Assembly: GCA_947504115.1 (NCBI GenBank)
Contig: CANNGH010000012.1
Coordinates: 1 to 64,000 of the forward strand
Source of the DNA: an uncultured Sedimentitalea sp.
GTDB lineage: Bacteria > Pseudomonadota > Alphaproteobacteria > Rhodobacterales > Rhodobacteraceae
Direction of reading: 5' to 3'
Length of the DNA stretch: 64,000 nucleotides
Positions 57,084 through 64,000 of this stretch are shown here, one piece after another (within the stretch, counting starts at the first letter, position 1; each line of letters starts with the position of its first letter). The position numbers and the translations under genes were made by a program. The notes under the pieces were generated by a model that saw only the letters and a list, made by a program, of their open reading frames with translations, was not told the DNA's origin and ran no database searches.

Positions 57084-58903
57084 CAGAATGCCTGCCCTAT
57101 GCCAAGATAGAATTGCAGCCCGTCGTCGGTATCGCCATCGACCGGCAGCGCCAGGTCCAGCCGCAGCGGGCCGAGACCGCCCAGATCATAGCGCACGCCA
57201 AGGCCCGCGCCGGAATGACGCGGTGAACCCGATCCGACGAACTGTCCGCTGTCGACCGCGCCGATGTCATAAAAGCCGACCAGCGAGATCTTGTCGGTGA
57301 TCCGCCCGCGAATCTCGGCCGAGGCGGTCAGAAGCGCGCGCCCGCCTGCGGTCAGGCCGCCGACCGGCACGCCCAGCGATTGGTAGGGCTGCCCCCGCAC
57401 CGTGCCCGCGCCGCCCGAATAGAACAGCATGTCGGGCGAGGTTTCGGACAGCGACGCGCCCAGCACCGTGCCGATCTGCACCCGCCCGGCCAGCACCACC
57501 CGGTCTTCGGCGCCAAGGCCGATATAGCCGCGCGCATCGGCGACAAGCCGTGCCCCCGACGCGGTGCCGGAAAGGCCGAGGAACGGTGTCATGTTCGCTT
57601 CGAGGAAAAACCCGTCGGTGGCGCTGACCGGATTGTCGCGCCGATCCCATTGCGCCTTGACCGGCAGGGTCAGCATCTCGAATTCGCGGTCGTCGCCAAA
57701 GGCGTCGTCGGCCCAGTTCTTGCCCGCCTGCAGCGATGCCTCGGCCCACAGATCGTCCGAGAATACCCGCCGCACACCGCCGCCCAGATGGAACCGGGTC
57801 AGCGAATAATGCGGCTTGTTCTGGCGTTCCAGTTCGGCGATCCAGAACACGTTGTCGTCCGGCCCCAGCCTTGCGGGCTGATCGAGACGCACCAGAAAGA
57901 TGCCGTCGATATCCTCGTCGCCGCCGATATTGCGCAGCCGTCCCTCAAGGCGCAGCCGCTCCGCCGCGCCCCACAGGTTGCGGTGCATCCACGCCGCCGA
58001 AAGCTCGACCCCCGTGCGCGAGGAGACCTCGGCGCCAAAGGAGATGCGGCGGGGTTTCTCGTCCTCGACGCTGACGTCGTAATCCAGCGTGCGGTCGGGG
58101 TTGGGCTGCTCGGCCTCGGTGAGCGCGACCGAGGAAAACGCACCGGTGCGCCGCAGCCGCGTGCCGACGCGCTGGATCTGTTTCGGGCTATAGATTTCGC
58201 CTTCGGGAAAACCGGCGATGCGGCGGATCGCCTCGCGCCGCACTGCGGACTCTCCGGTGATCGTCATGCGGCCAAAGCGCAGCCGTTGCCCCGGCAGGAG
58301 GTCGATCTCGGCATCCAACTGTTGGGCGGGATGGTTGGCGACGATGCGTTGATCGCCGACGCGGGCCTTGGCGTGGCCGATCTCGCGCCAGCCTTCGACA
58401 CCGGCACCGGCGGCATCCCGAATGGCCCCGGTGCTGGCCGGTTCGCCGCTGGCGAACGTATCGGGCATTTCGGTATCGGGTGCCAACGGGGCCACCTGCG
58501 CGCGTCCGAATCGGAATGGCGGGCCGGGCTGAACAATGATGGCGATGCTGTCGACGCGGCTCGGCGGGTTCAGGGGCGGGATCGTCGCCGCCTCGCGGCC
58601 ATTGACGGCGATCCGCACGACGGGGCTGAAATAGCCGTTGTCGTAGAGCACCTGGACCATGGTGCGGTAATCGGCATTGGCGGCCGCCAGCAATTCCTGC
58701 GCGGTGGTCAGATCATTGGTCTCGGCCGAAATCACGGACGAGGCCGCCTCCAGCTTGTCGGTCAGCTTGTCGTCCGCTCCCGGCGCGGTCAGACTGACAT
58801 CGGCTGCACGCGCCCCGACGGGAAATGTGCTCAGCAGCGCCAGCGCCAGCGCGCCGAACCTCCCGCGCAGCCGCGGTGCAAGGAATTGATTCGCCTGTAT
58901 CAC
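57083..58903 (-). CDS. tamA: Outer-membrane assembly protein TamA (BamA superfamily)
   Basis: This Omp85-family barrel has about 606 residues. A signal peptide (FGALALALLSTFPVGARA) precedes POTRA-like domains (LTDKLEAASSVISAE onward; GQRLRFGRMTITGESAVRR). A 16-stranded barrel ends in YLGIGQAF with a terminal Phe. Barrel features include FFLEANMTPFLG and GGAGTVRGQPYQSLG, the latter matching the conserved loop with VRGY/VRGQ of the superfamily. GTG 58903 is preferred for its purine-rich leader; GTG 58951 would add 16 residues. It is paired with tamB downstream. Confidence 0.92.
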   Translation of the reverse strand: MIQANQFLAPRLRGRFGALALALLSTFPVGARAADVSLTAPGADDKLTDKLEAASSVISAETNDLTTAQELLAAANADYRTMVQVLYDNGYFSPVVRIAVNGREAATIPPLNPPSRVDSIAIIVQPGPPFRFGRAQVAPLAPDTEMPDTFASGEPASTGAIRDAAGAGVEGWREIGHAKARVGDQRIVANHPAQQLDAEIDLLPGQRLRFGRMTITGESAVRREAIRRIAGFPEGEIYSPKQIQRVGTRLRRTGAFSSVALTEAEQPNPDRTLDYDVSVEDEKPRRISFGAEVSSRTGVELSAAWMHRNLWGAAERLRLEGRLRNIGGDEDIDGIFLVRLDQPARLGPDDNVFWIAELERQNKPHYSLTRFHLGGGVRRVFSDDLWAEASLQAGKNWADDAFGDDREFEMLTLPVKAQWDRRDNPVSATDGFFLEANMTPFLGLSGTASGARLVADARGYIGLGAEDRVVLAGRVQIGTVLGASLSETSPDMLFYSGGAGTVRGQPYQSLGVPVGGLTAGGRALLTASAEIRGRITDKISLVGFYDIGAVDSGQFVGSGSPRHSGAGLGVRYDLGGLGPLRLDLALPVDGDTDDGLQFYLGIGQAF

Positions 58904-59058
58904 GTCCCGCCTTTCCGTTCCTGTGAAGCCGTCATTGTCCCTGATTATCACCGGAGTGCAACGCGGTTAACCGGCAATGGGGTCCCGTCCGGCGGATTTA
59001 GAACATATTCGGCCGGCAACCAGGTGTGATGCGCGCCGGTTCGTCTCACTGGTGGCGA

Positions 59059-59077
59059 GGGGGCTTCACACGCCCCC
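59059..59077. other. GC-rich hairpin between tamA and the glycine riboswitch
   Basis: A perfect stem GGGGGC-7 nt-GCCCCC lies in the divergent tamA/gcvT region, upstream of the riboswitch aptamer. Its role is unclear; it may insulate the two promoters or be part of the 5' end of the gcv leader. Confidence 0.4.
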
Positions 59078-59103
59078 GACAAGGCTCTATGTGTACCGTT
59101 GCA

Positions 59104-59258
59104 TGCGGGAGAACCGGAATCGCTAATCCGGTGCCGAAGGAGCAACCGCCCCGGAAACTCTCAGGCCCAGGGACCGCAGGCAGGCAGACACTCTGGAGAG
59201 AGGCACGATCCTGTGCCCGCCGAAGGGATAACGATCTCAGGCGAAAGAACAGAGGGGG
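59104..59258 (+). ncRNA. Tandem glycine riboswitch upstream of gcvT
   Basis: Two consecutive aptamers are recognisable. The first runs from GCGGGAGA through GGTGCCGAAGGAGCAACC to ACTCTCAGGCCCAGGGACCGC and AGACACTCTGGAGAG. The second runs through CCGCCGAAGGGATAACG, ATCTCAGGCGAAAGAACAGAGGGG. These are the conserved GCCGAAGG and CTCAGGC signatures of glycine sensors. Glycine binding would switch on the cleavage operon behind it. The expression platform is not obvious; the leader runs about 85 bases on to the gcvT start. Confidence 0.92.
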
Positions 59259-59342
59259 CACCGCATTTTGCGCGATATGCGCGTTGAAACCGAGGTGCCG
59301 AATGAAAAATCCCAGAACCCCGTGCCGCGCCTTGGTGCGCCC

Positions 59343-60467
59343 ATGACGGATCTGCTGAAAACGCCGCTGTTCGATCTGCACCGCGAACTGGGCGGCAAGA
59401 TGGTCGGGTTCGCCGGTTACAACCTGCCGGTGCAATACAAGCCCGGCATCATGGCCGAACATCTGCATACCCGCGAAAAGGCGTCGCTCTTCGATGTCAG
59501 CCATATGGGGCAGGTGATCCTGTCGGGCGCGCCGTTGCCGCAGCTTGCCATGGCGCTGGAAACGCTGATGCCGATGGATGTGGCGGGTCTGGGCGAGGGG
59601 CGGCAGCGGTACGGGTTCTTCACCGATAGGAACGGCGGCATTCTGGATGATCTGATGTTCGCCAATCGCGGCGATCATCTGTTCCTGGTGGTCAACGCGG
59701 CCTGCAAGGCCGACGACATCGCGCGCCTGAAAGCCGCGCTTGAGCCGGATATCACGGTGGACGAAATCACCGATCGCGCCCTGCTCGCGTTGCAGGGGCC
59801 ACGGGCCGAAACGGTGCTGGCCGCGCTTGATCCCGCGGCGGCGGAGATGCGGTTCATGGACATCCATAATCTGACGCTGGAGGGGGTCGAGGCGTGGGTG
59901 ACGCGCTCGGGTTATACCGGCGAGGACGGGTACGAGATCTCGCTGCCCGCCGACAAGGCCGACGCGTTCGCGCGCCGCCTGTTGGCGAACGACGACGTGC
60001 AGCCCGCCGGTCTGGGGGCGCGCAATTCGCTGCGGCTTGAGGCGGGGCTGTGCCTTTACGGCAACGATATCGACGCAACCACCCTGCCAGGCGAGGCGGG
60101 CCTGGGCTGGGCGATCCCCAAGGTGCGCCGCCGTGGTGGGGACCGCGCCGGCGGATTTCCCGGGGCGGACCCGATTCTCGATCAACTGGAGCAGGGCGCC
60201 GCGCGCAAACGTGGCGGATTGCGCCCCGAAGGCCGCGCCCCGATGCGCGAGGGGGTCGATCTGTTCGCCGACGAGACCGGCGGCGAGCCAGTCGGCGCGA
60301 TCACCTCGGGCGGGTTCGGCCCCAGCGTCGGGGCGGCGGTGGCGATGGGCTATGTGTCCGCCGATCTTGCCAGTGTCGGCACGCGGCTTTACGGCGATCT
60401 GCGCGGCAAGCGATTGCCGGTCGAGGTCGTGGCGCTGCCGTTCGTTGCGCCGGGACAGAAACGTTAA
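59343..60467 (+). CDS. gcvT: Glycine cleavage system T protein (aminomethyltransferase)
   Basis: This 374-residue T protein transfers the methylene group from the H-protein lipoyl arm to tetrahydrofolate. The N-terminus LKTPLFDLHRELGGKMVGFA and SLFDVSHMGQV are conserved, as are EDGYEISLPADKADAF and the C-terminal barrel GGEPVGAITSGGFGPS. ATG 59343 aligns with the usual start; upstream in-frame TTG, ATG and GTG codons exist in the leader. It is the first gene of the gcvT-gcvH-gcvP operon under the glycine riboswitch. Confidence 0.95.
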   Translation: MTDLLKTPLFDLHRELGGKMVGFAGYNLPVQYKPGIMAEHLHTREKASLFDVSHMGQVILSGAPLPQLAMALETLMPMDVAGLGEGRQRYGFFTDRNGGILDDLMFANRGDHLFLVVNAACKADDIARLKAALEPDITVDEITDRALLALQGPRAETVLAALDPAAAEMRFMDIHNLTLEGVEAWVTRSGYTGEDGYEISLPADKADAFARRLLANDDVQPAGLGARNSLRLEAGLCLYGNDIDATTLPGEAGLGWAIPKVRRRGGDRAGGFPGADPILDQLEQGAARKRGGLRPEGRAPMREGVDLFADETGGEPVGAITSGGFGPSVGAAVAMGYVSADLASVGTRLYGDLRGKRLPVEVVALPFVAPGQKR

Positions 60468-60500
60468 CCCAATCATCGAAGGTCCAAGGGAAACCGATCC

Positions 60501-60860
60501 ATGAAATTTACCGAAGAACATGAATGGCTGCAGGAAGAAGGCGATCTGATCGTGATCGGCATCACCGAACACGCCGCCGAACAATTGGGCGATGTGGTAT
60601 TCATCGAACTGCCCGAAGTCGGCACGGAAGTGGTGCGCGACGACGAGGTGGTGGTGATCGAAAGCGTCAAGGCGGCCAGCGACATCCTGGCCCCGCTCGA
60701 CGGCGAGATCGTCGAGGTGAACGAGGCGCTGACCGACAATCCGGCGCTGGTGAACGAGGACGCCCAGGGCGACGCGTGGTTCTTCAAGATCCGCCCGAGC
60801 GACCTCACGCCCATGGACGATTACATGGACGAGGCCGCCTACAAGGATTTCGTATCCTGA
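60501..60860 (+). CDS. gcvH: Glycine cleavage system H protein
   Basis: This 119-residue lipoyl carrier shuttles the aminomethyl group between P and T proteins. The lipoylation site is K57 in VVIESVKAASDI. The beginning KFTEEHEWL and the glutamate-rich surface are typical. It lies 33 bases after gcvT. Confidence 0.97.
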   Translation: MKFTEEHEWLQEEGDLIVIGITEHAAEQLGDVVFIELPEVGTEVVRDDEVVVIESVKAASDILAPLDGEIVEVNEALTDNPALVNEDAQGDAWFFKIRPSDLTPMDDYMDEAAYKDFVS

Positions 60861-60872
60861 CTATCGCTCCCT

Positions 60873-60910
60873 GCCTGCGCCGCTGCCCCGCACCGGGCGG
60901 TGGCGCAGGC
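60873..60910. other. Long hairpin in the gcvH-gcvP gap
   Basis: A perfect nine-base stem GCCTGCGCC/GGCGCAGGC encloses an inner GCCC/GGGC pairing, giving a long imperfect hairpin right after the gcvH stop. There is no U-tract, so it is more likely to protect the gcvTH mRNA end or damp read-through into gcvP than to terminate fully. Confidence 0.5.
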
Positions 60911-60996
60911 TGAGACCGGGTCTCCGGGGGAGTTCCGTTGGCAATACGCGACAAGGTGAAGGTGCGCCGCCTTGATCTCTGGAGTTGGGAAAGACC

Positions 60997-63846
60997 ATGC
61001 CGTTTCAACCGATCGATTATCTGCCTTACGATTTCGCCAACCGCCGCCATATCGGACCCTCCGAGGCCGAGATGGACGAGATGCTGAAGGTGGTGGGCGC
61101 CGAAAACCTCGATGCGCTGATCGAGGATACGGTGCCCCGCGCGATCCGGCAGGAAAAGCCGCTGGACTTCGGCAAGGCGAAATCGGAACGCGACCTGTTG
61201 CATCACATGCGCATGGTCGCCGGCAAGAACCGCGTGCTGACCAGCCTGATCGGGCAGGGATATCATGGCACGGTGACGCCGCCTGCGATCCAGCGCAACA
61301 TCATGGAAAATCCCGCCTGGTACACCGCCTATACCCCCTACCAGCCCGAGATCAGCCAGGGCCGCCTTGAGGCGCTGTTGAACTTCCAGACCATGATCAG
61401 CGACCTGACGGGGCTGGAAATCGCCAATGCGTCGCTTCTGGACGAGGGAACGGCGGCGGCCGAGGCGATGACCATGGCGCAGCGCGTCGCCAAATCCAGG
61501 GCGGGCGCGTTCTTTGTCGACCGGGATTGCCATCCGCAGACCATCGCGGTGATCCAGACCCGCGCGGCGCCGCTGGGGATCGAGGTGATTGTCGGCGACC
61601 CGGACAAGCTGGAGGCCGATGCGGTCTTTGGCGCGGTGTTCCAGTATCCCGGCACCTATGGGCATCTGCGCGATTTCAGCGACCAGATCGCGGCGCTGCA
61701 CGAGGCCAGCGCGATCGCGATCATGGCCGCCGATCCGATGGCCCTGACCCTGCTGAAAGAACCGGGCGCGATGGGCGCCGACATTGCCGTGGGCAGCACG
61801 CAGCGCTTCGGCGTGCCGATGGGCTATGGCGGACCGCACGCCGCCTACATGGCGACGCGGTCGCAATATGCGCGCCAGATGCCGGGGCGGCTGGTGGGGG
61901 TGTCGGTCGATGCCCATGGCAACCGTGCCTATCGGCTGAGCCTGCAGACCCGCGAACAGCATATCCGCCGCGAGAAGGCGACAAGCAACGTCTGCACCGC
62001 GCAGGCGCTGCTGGCGGTGATGGCCGGGATGTATGCGGTGTTCCACGGTCCCGAGGGGCTGAAAGCCATCGCACAGCGCATCCACCGCAAGACCGTGCGG
62101 CTGGCCCGTGGTCTGGAAGGGGCGGGGTTCCGCGTCGATCCGGCGACGTTCTTCGACACAATAACCGTCGATGTCGGCCCGCTGCAGGCGGCCGTGATGA
62201 AATCCGCCGTCGACGAGGGCATCAACCTGCGCCGGGTCGGGGAGACCCGCGTCGGCATCAGTCTGGACGAATGCACGAACCCTGCCGATATCGAGGGCGT
62301 CTGGCGTGCCTTCGGGCTGGTGCGGGCGGATGACGATTTCACGCCCGAATACCGGTTTCCCGAAAACCTTTTGCGAACAAGCGATTACCTGACGCACCCG
62401 ATCTTTCACATGAACCGCGCCGAGACCGAGATGATGCGCTACATGCGTCGTCTGGCGGACCGCGATCTGGCGCTGGACCGGGCGATGATCCCGCTGGGAT
62501 CGTGCACGATGAAGCTGAATGCGGCGGCCGAAATGATGCCGATCAGCTGGCGCGAATTCGCCAACCTGCACCCGTTCGCGCCCGCCGATCAGGCGCAGGG
62601 GTATCGCGAACTGACCGACGACCTGTCGGCCAAGCTGTGCGCGATCACCGGTTACGACGCAATGTCCCTGCAGCCCAATTCGGGGGCGCAGGGGGAATAT
62701 GCCGGGCTGCTGACCATCGCCTCGTGGCACCGCGCCAACCGGCAGGGGCACCGCAACATCTGCCTGATCCCCAATTCAGCCCATGGCACCAACCCGGCCA
62801 GCGCGCAGATGGTCGGCTGGAAGGTAGTGCCGGTGCGCACCGCCGAGAACGGCGATATCGACCTGCAGGATTTTCGCGCCAAGGCCGAGAAATACTCGGA
62901 CGCGCTGGCCGCCTGCATGATTACCTATCCCAGCACCCATGGCGTGTTCGAGGAAACCGTGCACGAGGTCTGCGCGATCACCCATGAACATGGCGGGCAG
63001 GTCTATATCGACGGGGCCAACATGAACGCCATGGTGGGCCTGGGCCGTCCCGGCGATCTGGGCGGCGATGTGAGCCACCTGAACCTGCACAAGACATTCG
63101 CCATCCCCCATGGCGGTGGCGGCCCCGGCATGGGACCGATCGGCGTCAAGGCGCATCTGGCGGCGCATCTGCCCGGACATCCGGAAACCGGTGCCGCGCA
63201 GGGGCCGGTTTCGGCGGCGCCCTATGGCAGCGCGTCGATCCTGGCGATCTCGTGGGCGTATTGCCTGCTGATGGGTGGCGAGGGGCTGACGCAGGCCTCC
63301 CGGGTTGCGATCCTGAACGCGAACTACATCGCACAGCGGTTGGACGGGGCCTATGACGTGCTTTACAAGGGACGGACGGGCCGCGTGGCGCATGAATGCA
63401 TCGTCGATACCCGACCCTTCGCGGAAAGCGCGGGAGTGACGGTGGACGACATCGCCAAGCGCCTGATCGACAACGGCTTTCACGCGCCCACGATGAGCTG
63501 GCCGGTGGCTGGAACCCTGATGATCGAGCCGACAGAGAGCGAGACGAAGGCGGAAATCGACCGGTTCTGCGATGCGATGCTGGCAATCCGCGAGGAAATC
63601 CGCGCGGTCGAGACTGGCGAGATCGATCGCGAGAACAACCCGCTGAAGAACGCACCCCACACGATGGAGGATCTGGTCCGGGATTGGGACCGGCCATATT
63701 CGCGCGAGCAGGGGTGCTTTCCGCCGGGTGCTTTCCGCGTCGACAAATACTGGCCGCCGGTGAACCGGGTGGACAACGCCTATGGCGACCGCAACCTGGT
63801 CTGCACCTGTCCGCCGATGGAGGATTACGCCGAAGCGGCCGAGTGA
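60997..63846 (+). CDS. gcvP: Glycine dehydrogenase (decarboxylating), P protein
   Basis: This 949-residue homodimeric-type P protein decarboxylates glycine with PLP. Both halves are fused, as usual in proteobacteria. The PLP lysine is K699 in [20 protein letters not shown]. Other blocks are [15 protein letters not shown] at the N-terminus, [12 protein letters not shown] and [15 protein letters not shown] 60997 follows GGGAAAGACC; an upstream TTG is disfavoured. It completes the gcvTHP operon; the L protein is not in the window. Confidence 0.97.
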   Translation: MPFQPIDYLPYDFANRRHIGPSEAEMDEMLKVVGAENLDALIEDTVPRAIRQEKPLDFGKAKSERDLLHHMRMVAGKNRVLTSLIGQGYHGTVTPPAIQRNIMENPAWYTAYTPYQPEISQGRLEALLNFQTMISDLTGLEIANASLLDEGTAAAEAMTMAQRVAKSRAGAFFVDRDCHPQTIAVIQTRAAPLGIEVIVGDPDKLEADAVFGAVFQYPGTYGHLRDFSDQIAALHEASAIAIMAADPMALTLLKEPGAMGADIAVGSTQRFGVPMGYGGPHAAYMATRSQYARQMPGRLVGVSVDAHGNRAYRLSLQTREQHIRREKATSNVCTAQALLAVMAGMYAVFHGPEGLKAIAQRIHRKTVRLARGLEGAGFRVDPATFFDTITVDVGPLQAAVMKSAVDEGINLRRVGETRVGISLDECTNPADIEGVWRAFGLVRADDDFTPEYRFPENLLRTSDYLTHPIFHMNRAETEMMRYMRRLADRDLALDRAMIPLGSCTMKLNAAAEMMPISWREFANLHPFAPADQAQGYRELTDDLSAKLCAITGYDAMSLQPNSGAQGEYAGLLTIASWHRANRQGHRNICLIPNSAHGTNPASAQMVGWKVVPVRTAENGDIDLQDFRAKAEKYSDALAACMITYPSTHGVFEETVHEVCAITHEHGGQVYIDGANMNAMVGLGRPGDLGGDVSHLNLHKTFAIPHGGGGPGMGPIGVKAHLAAHLPGHPETGAAQGPVSAAPYGSASILAISWAYCLLMGGEGLTQASRVAILNANYIAQRLDGAYDVLYKGRTGRVAHECIVDTRPFAESAGVTVDDIAKRLIDNGFHAPTMSWPVAGTLMIEPTESETKAEIDRFCDAMLAIREEIRAVETGEIDRENNPLKNAPHTMEDLVRDWDRPYSREQGCFPPGAFRVDKYWPPVNRVDNAYGDRNLVCTCPPMEDYAEAAE

Positions 63847-63852
63847 ACCGCA

Positions 63853-63878
63853 GATGGCGGGCTGAAAGGCCCGCCATC
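63853..63878. terminator. Perfect ten-base hairpin after gcvP
   Basis: GATGGCGGGC-TGAAAG-GCCCGCCATC forms a perfect stem six bases after the gcvP stop region. It overlaps the stop codon of the convergent gene at the right edge, so it probably serves as a shared bidirectional terminator. No strong U-tract follows on either side. Confidence 0.7.
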
Positions 63879-64000
63879 AGGGACGGAGATAGGTATATCC
63901 CTGTTCCTGCAGCTCCATCAGACGCACGGCACCCGATGGCACGACCGTGGCTTCGTCCAGCAGCGGCACGTCATGTTGTGCCTTCTGTTCCATCGCCTGC
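63877..64000 (-). CDS. C-terminal end of an unidentified protein (partial at window edge)
   Basis: An open minus-strand frame runs from the right edge to TGA at 63879-63877. The visible 40 residues include EQKAQHDVPLLDEATVVPSG and the ending LQEQGYTYLRP. No family is recognised from this fragment. Its 3' end lies in the shared hairpin, convergent with gcvP. It must continue beyond the window. Confidence 0.55.
   Translation of the reverse strand, partial: QAMEQKAQHDVPLLDEATVVPSGAVRLMELQEQGYTYLRP

Noticed and set aside
53427-57110. 1227-codon plus-strand frame opposite tamB
   Set aside because: Shadow frame in high-GC DNA; the minus strand encodes a clear TamB with signal peptide and DUF490 end.
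1-64000. CRISPR arrays, tRNA or rRNA genes, insertion sequences
   Set aside because: No regularly spaced repeats, cloverleaf-like sequence or transposase frame was found in a by-eye reading; a tRNAscan or IS search could still find something missed.

Overview
The window is a chromosomal segment of an alphaproteobacterium, almost certainly a Rhodobacteraceae (Roseobacter-group) member. The evidence is the high GC content, the miaB-(porin)-phoH-ybeY-corC-lnt gene order, a SAM/SAH-type riboswitch in front of metK (a class known essentially from Rhodobacterales), and a GAGGGGC/GCCCCTC intergenic hairpin of a kind I associate with this family. No tRNA, rRNA, IS element or CRISPR array was seen.

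Region 1 (1-10.7 kb) is a defence-type accessory island. It holds a 5'-truncated ABC-F ATPase remnant and a Fic gene broken by one in-frame TGA just before its catalytic motif. Next come a 58-residue ribbon-helix-helix-like protein, preceded by inverted repeats, and a translationally overlapping type I restriction-modification operon (hsdM-hsdS-hsdR). Convergent to it is a compact three-gene cassette that I cannot assign to any named system: 354 aa, 134 aa and a PD-(D/E)XK nuclease-like protein. About 400 bp without genes separates the island from the conserved chromosome.

Region 2 (11.1-27.9 kb) is core chromosome. It carries a glycosyltransferase-2-like gene, miaB, a porin-like barrel, phoH, ybeY, corC, lnt, metK, prs, an alpha/beta hydrolase, the ribF-ycgN-ltaE operon, a MaoC dehydratase, a HAD hydrolase, a CaiB/AMACR-type CoA-transferase and a DgoK-type kinase.

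Region 3 (28-53.5 kb) is an exopolysaccharide locus: an ExoY-like initiating transferase, a CpsD-like ATPase lacking the P-loop lysine, a Wzz-type co-polymerase, a Wzx-type flippase, a Wzy-type polymerase and several glycosyltransferases including WecG/TagA. A six-gene co-oriented operon sits inside it: PKS (KS-AT-KR-DH-ACP-TE), GT2, NRPS (formyltransferase, remnant C, adenylation domain split by a luciferase-like monooxygenase, PCP), Sfp-type phosphopantetheinyl transferase, membrane-anchored SGNH hydrolase and secreted clan-A glycoside hydrolase. The operon encodes a small hybrid assembly line, its activating enzyme, a glycosyl transfer step and two envelope hydrolases. This suggests a small polyketide-peptide that is glycosylated or attached to the polysaccharide.

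Region 4 (53.5-64 kb) holds the tamA-tamB outer-membrane assembly pair. Divergent from it is a glycine-cleavage operon (gcvT-gcvH-gcvP) behind a tandem glycine riboswitch, ending at a strong hairpin. A partial gene of unknown function enters from the right edge on the minus strand.
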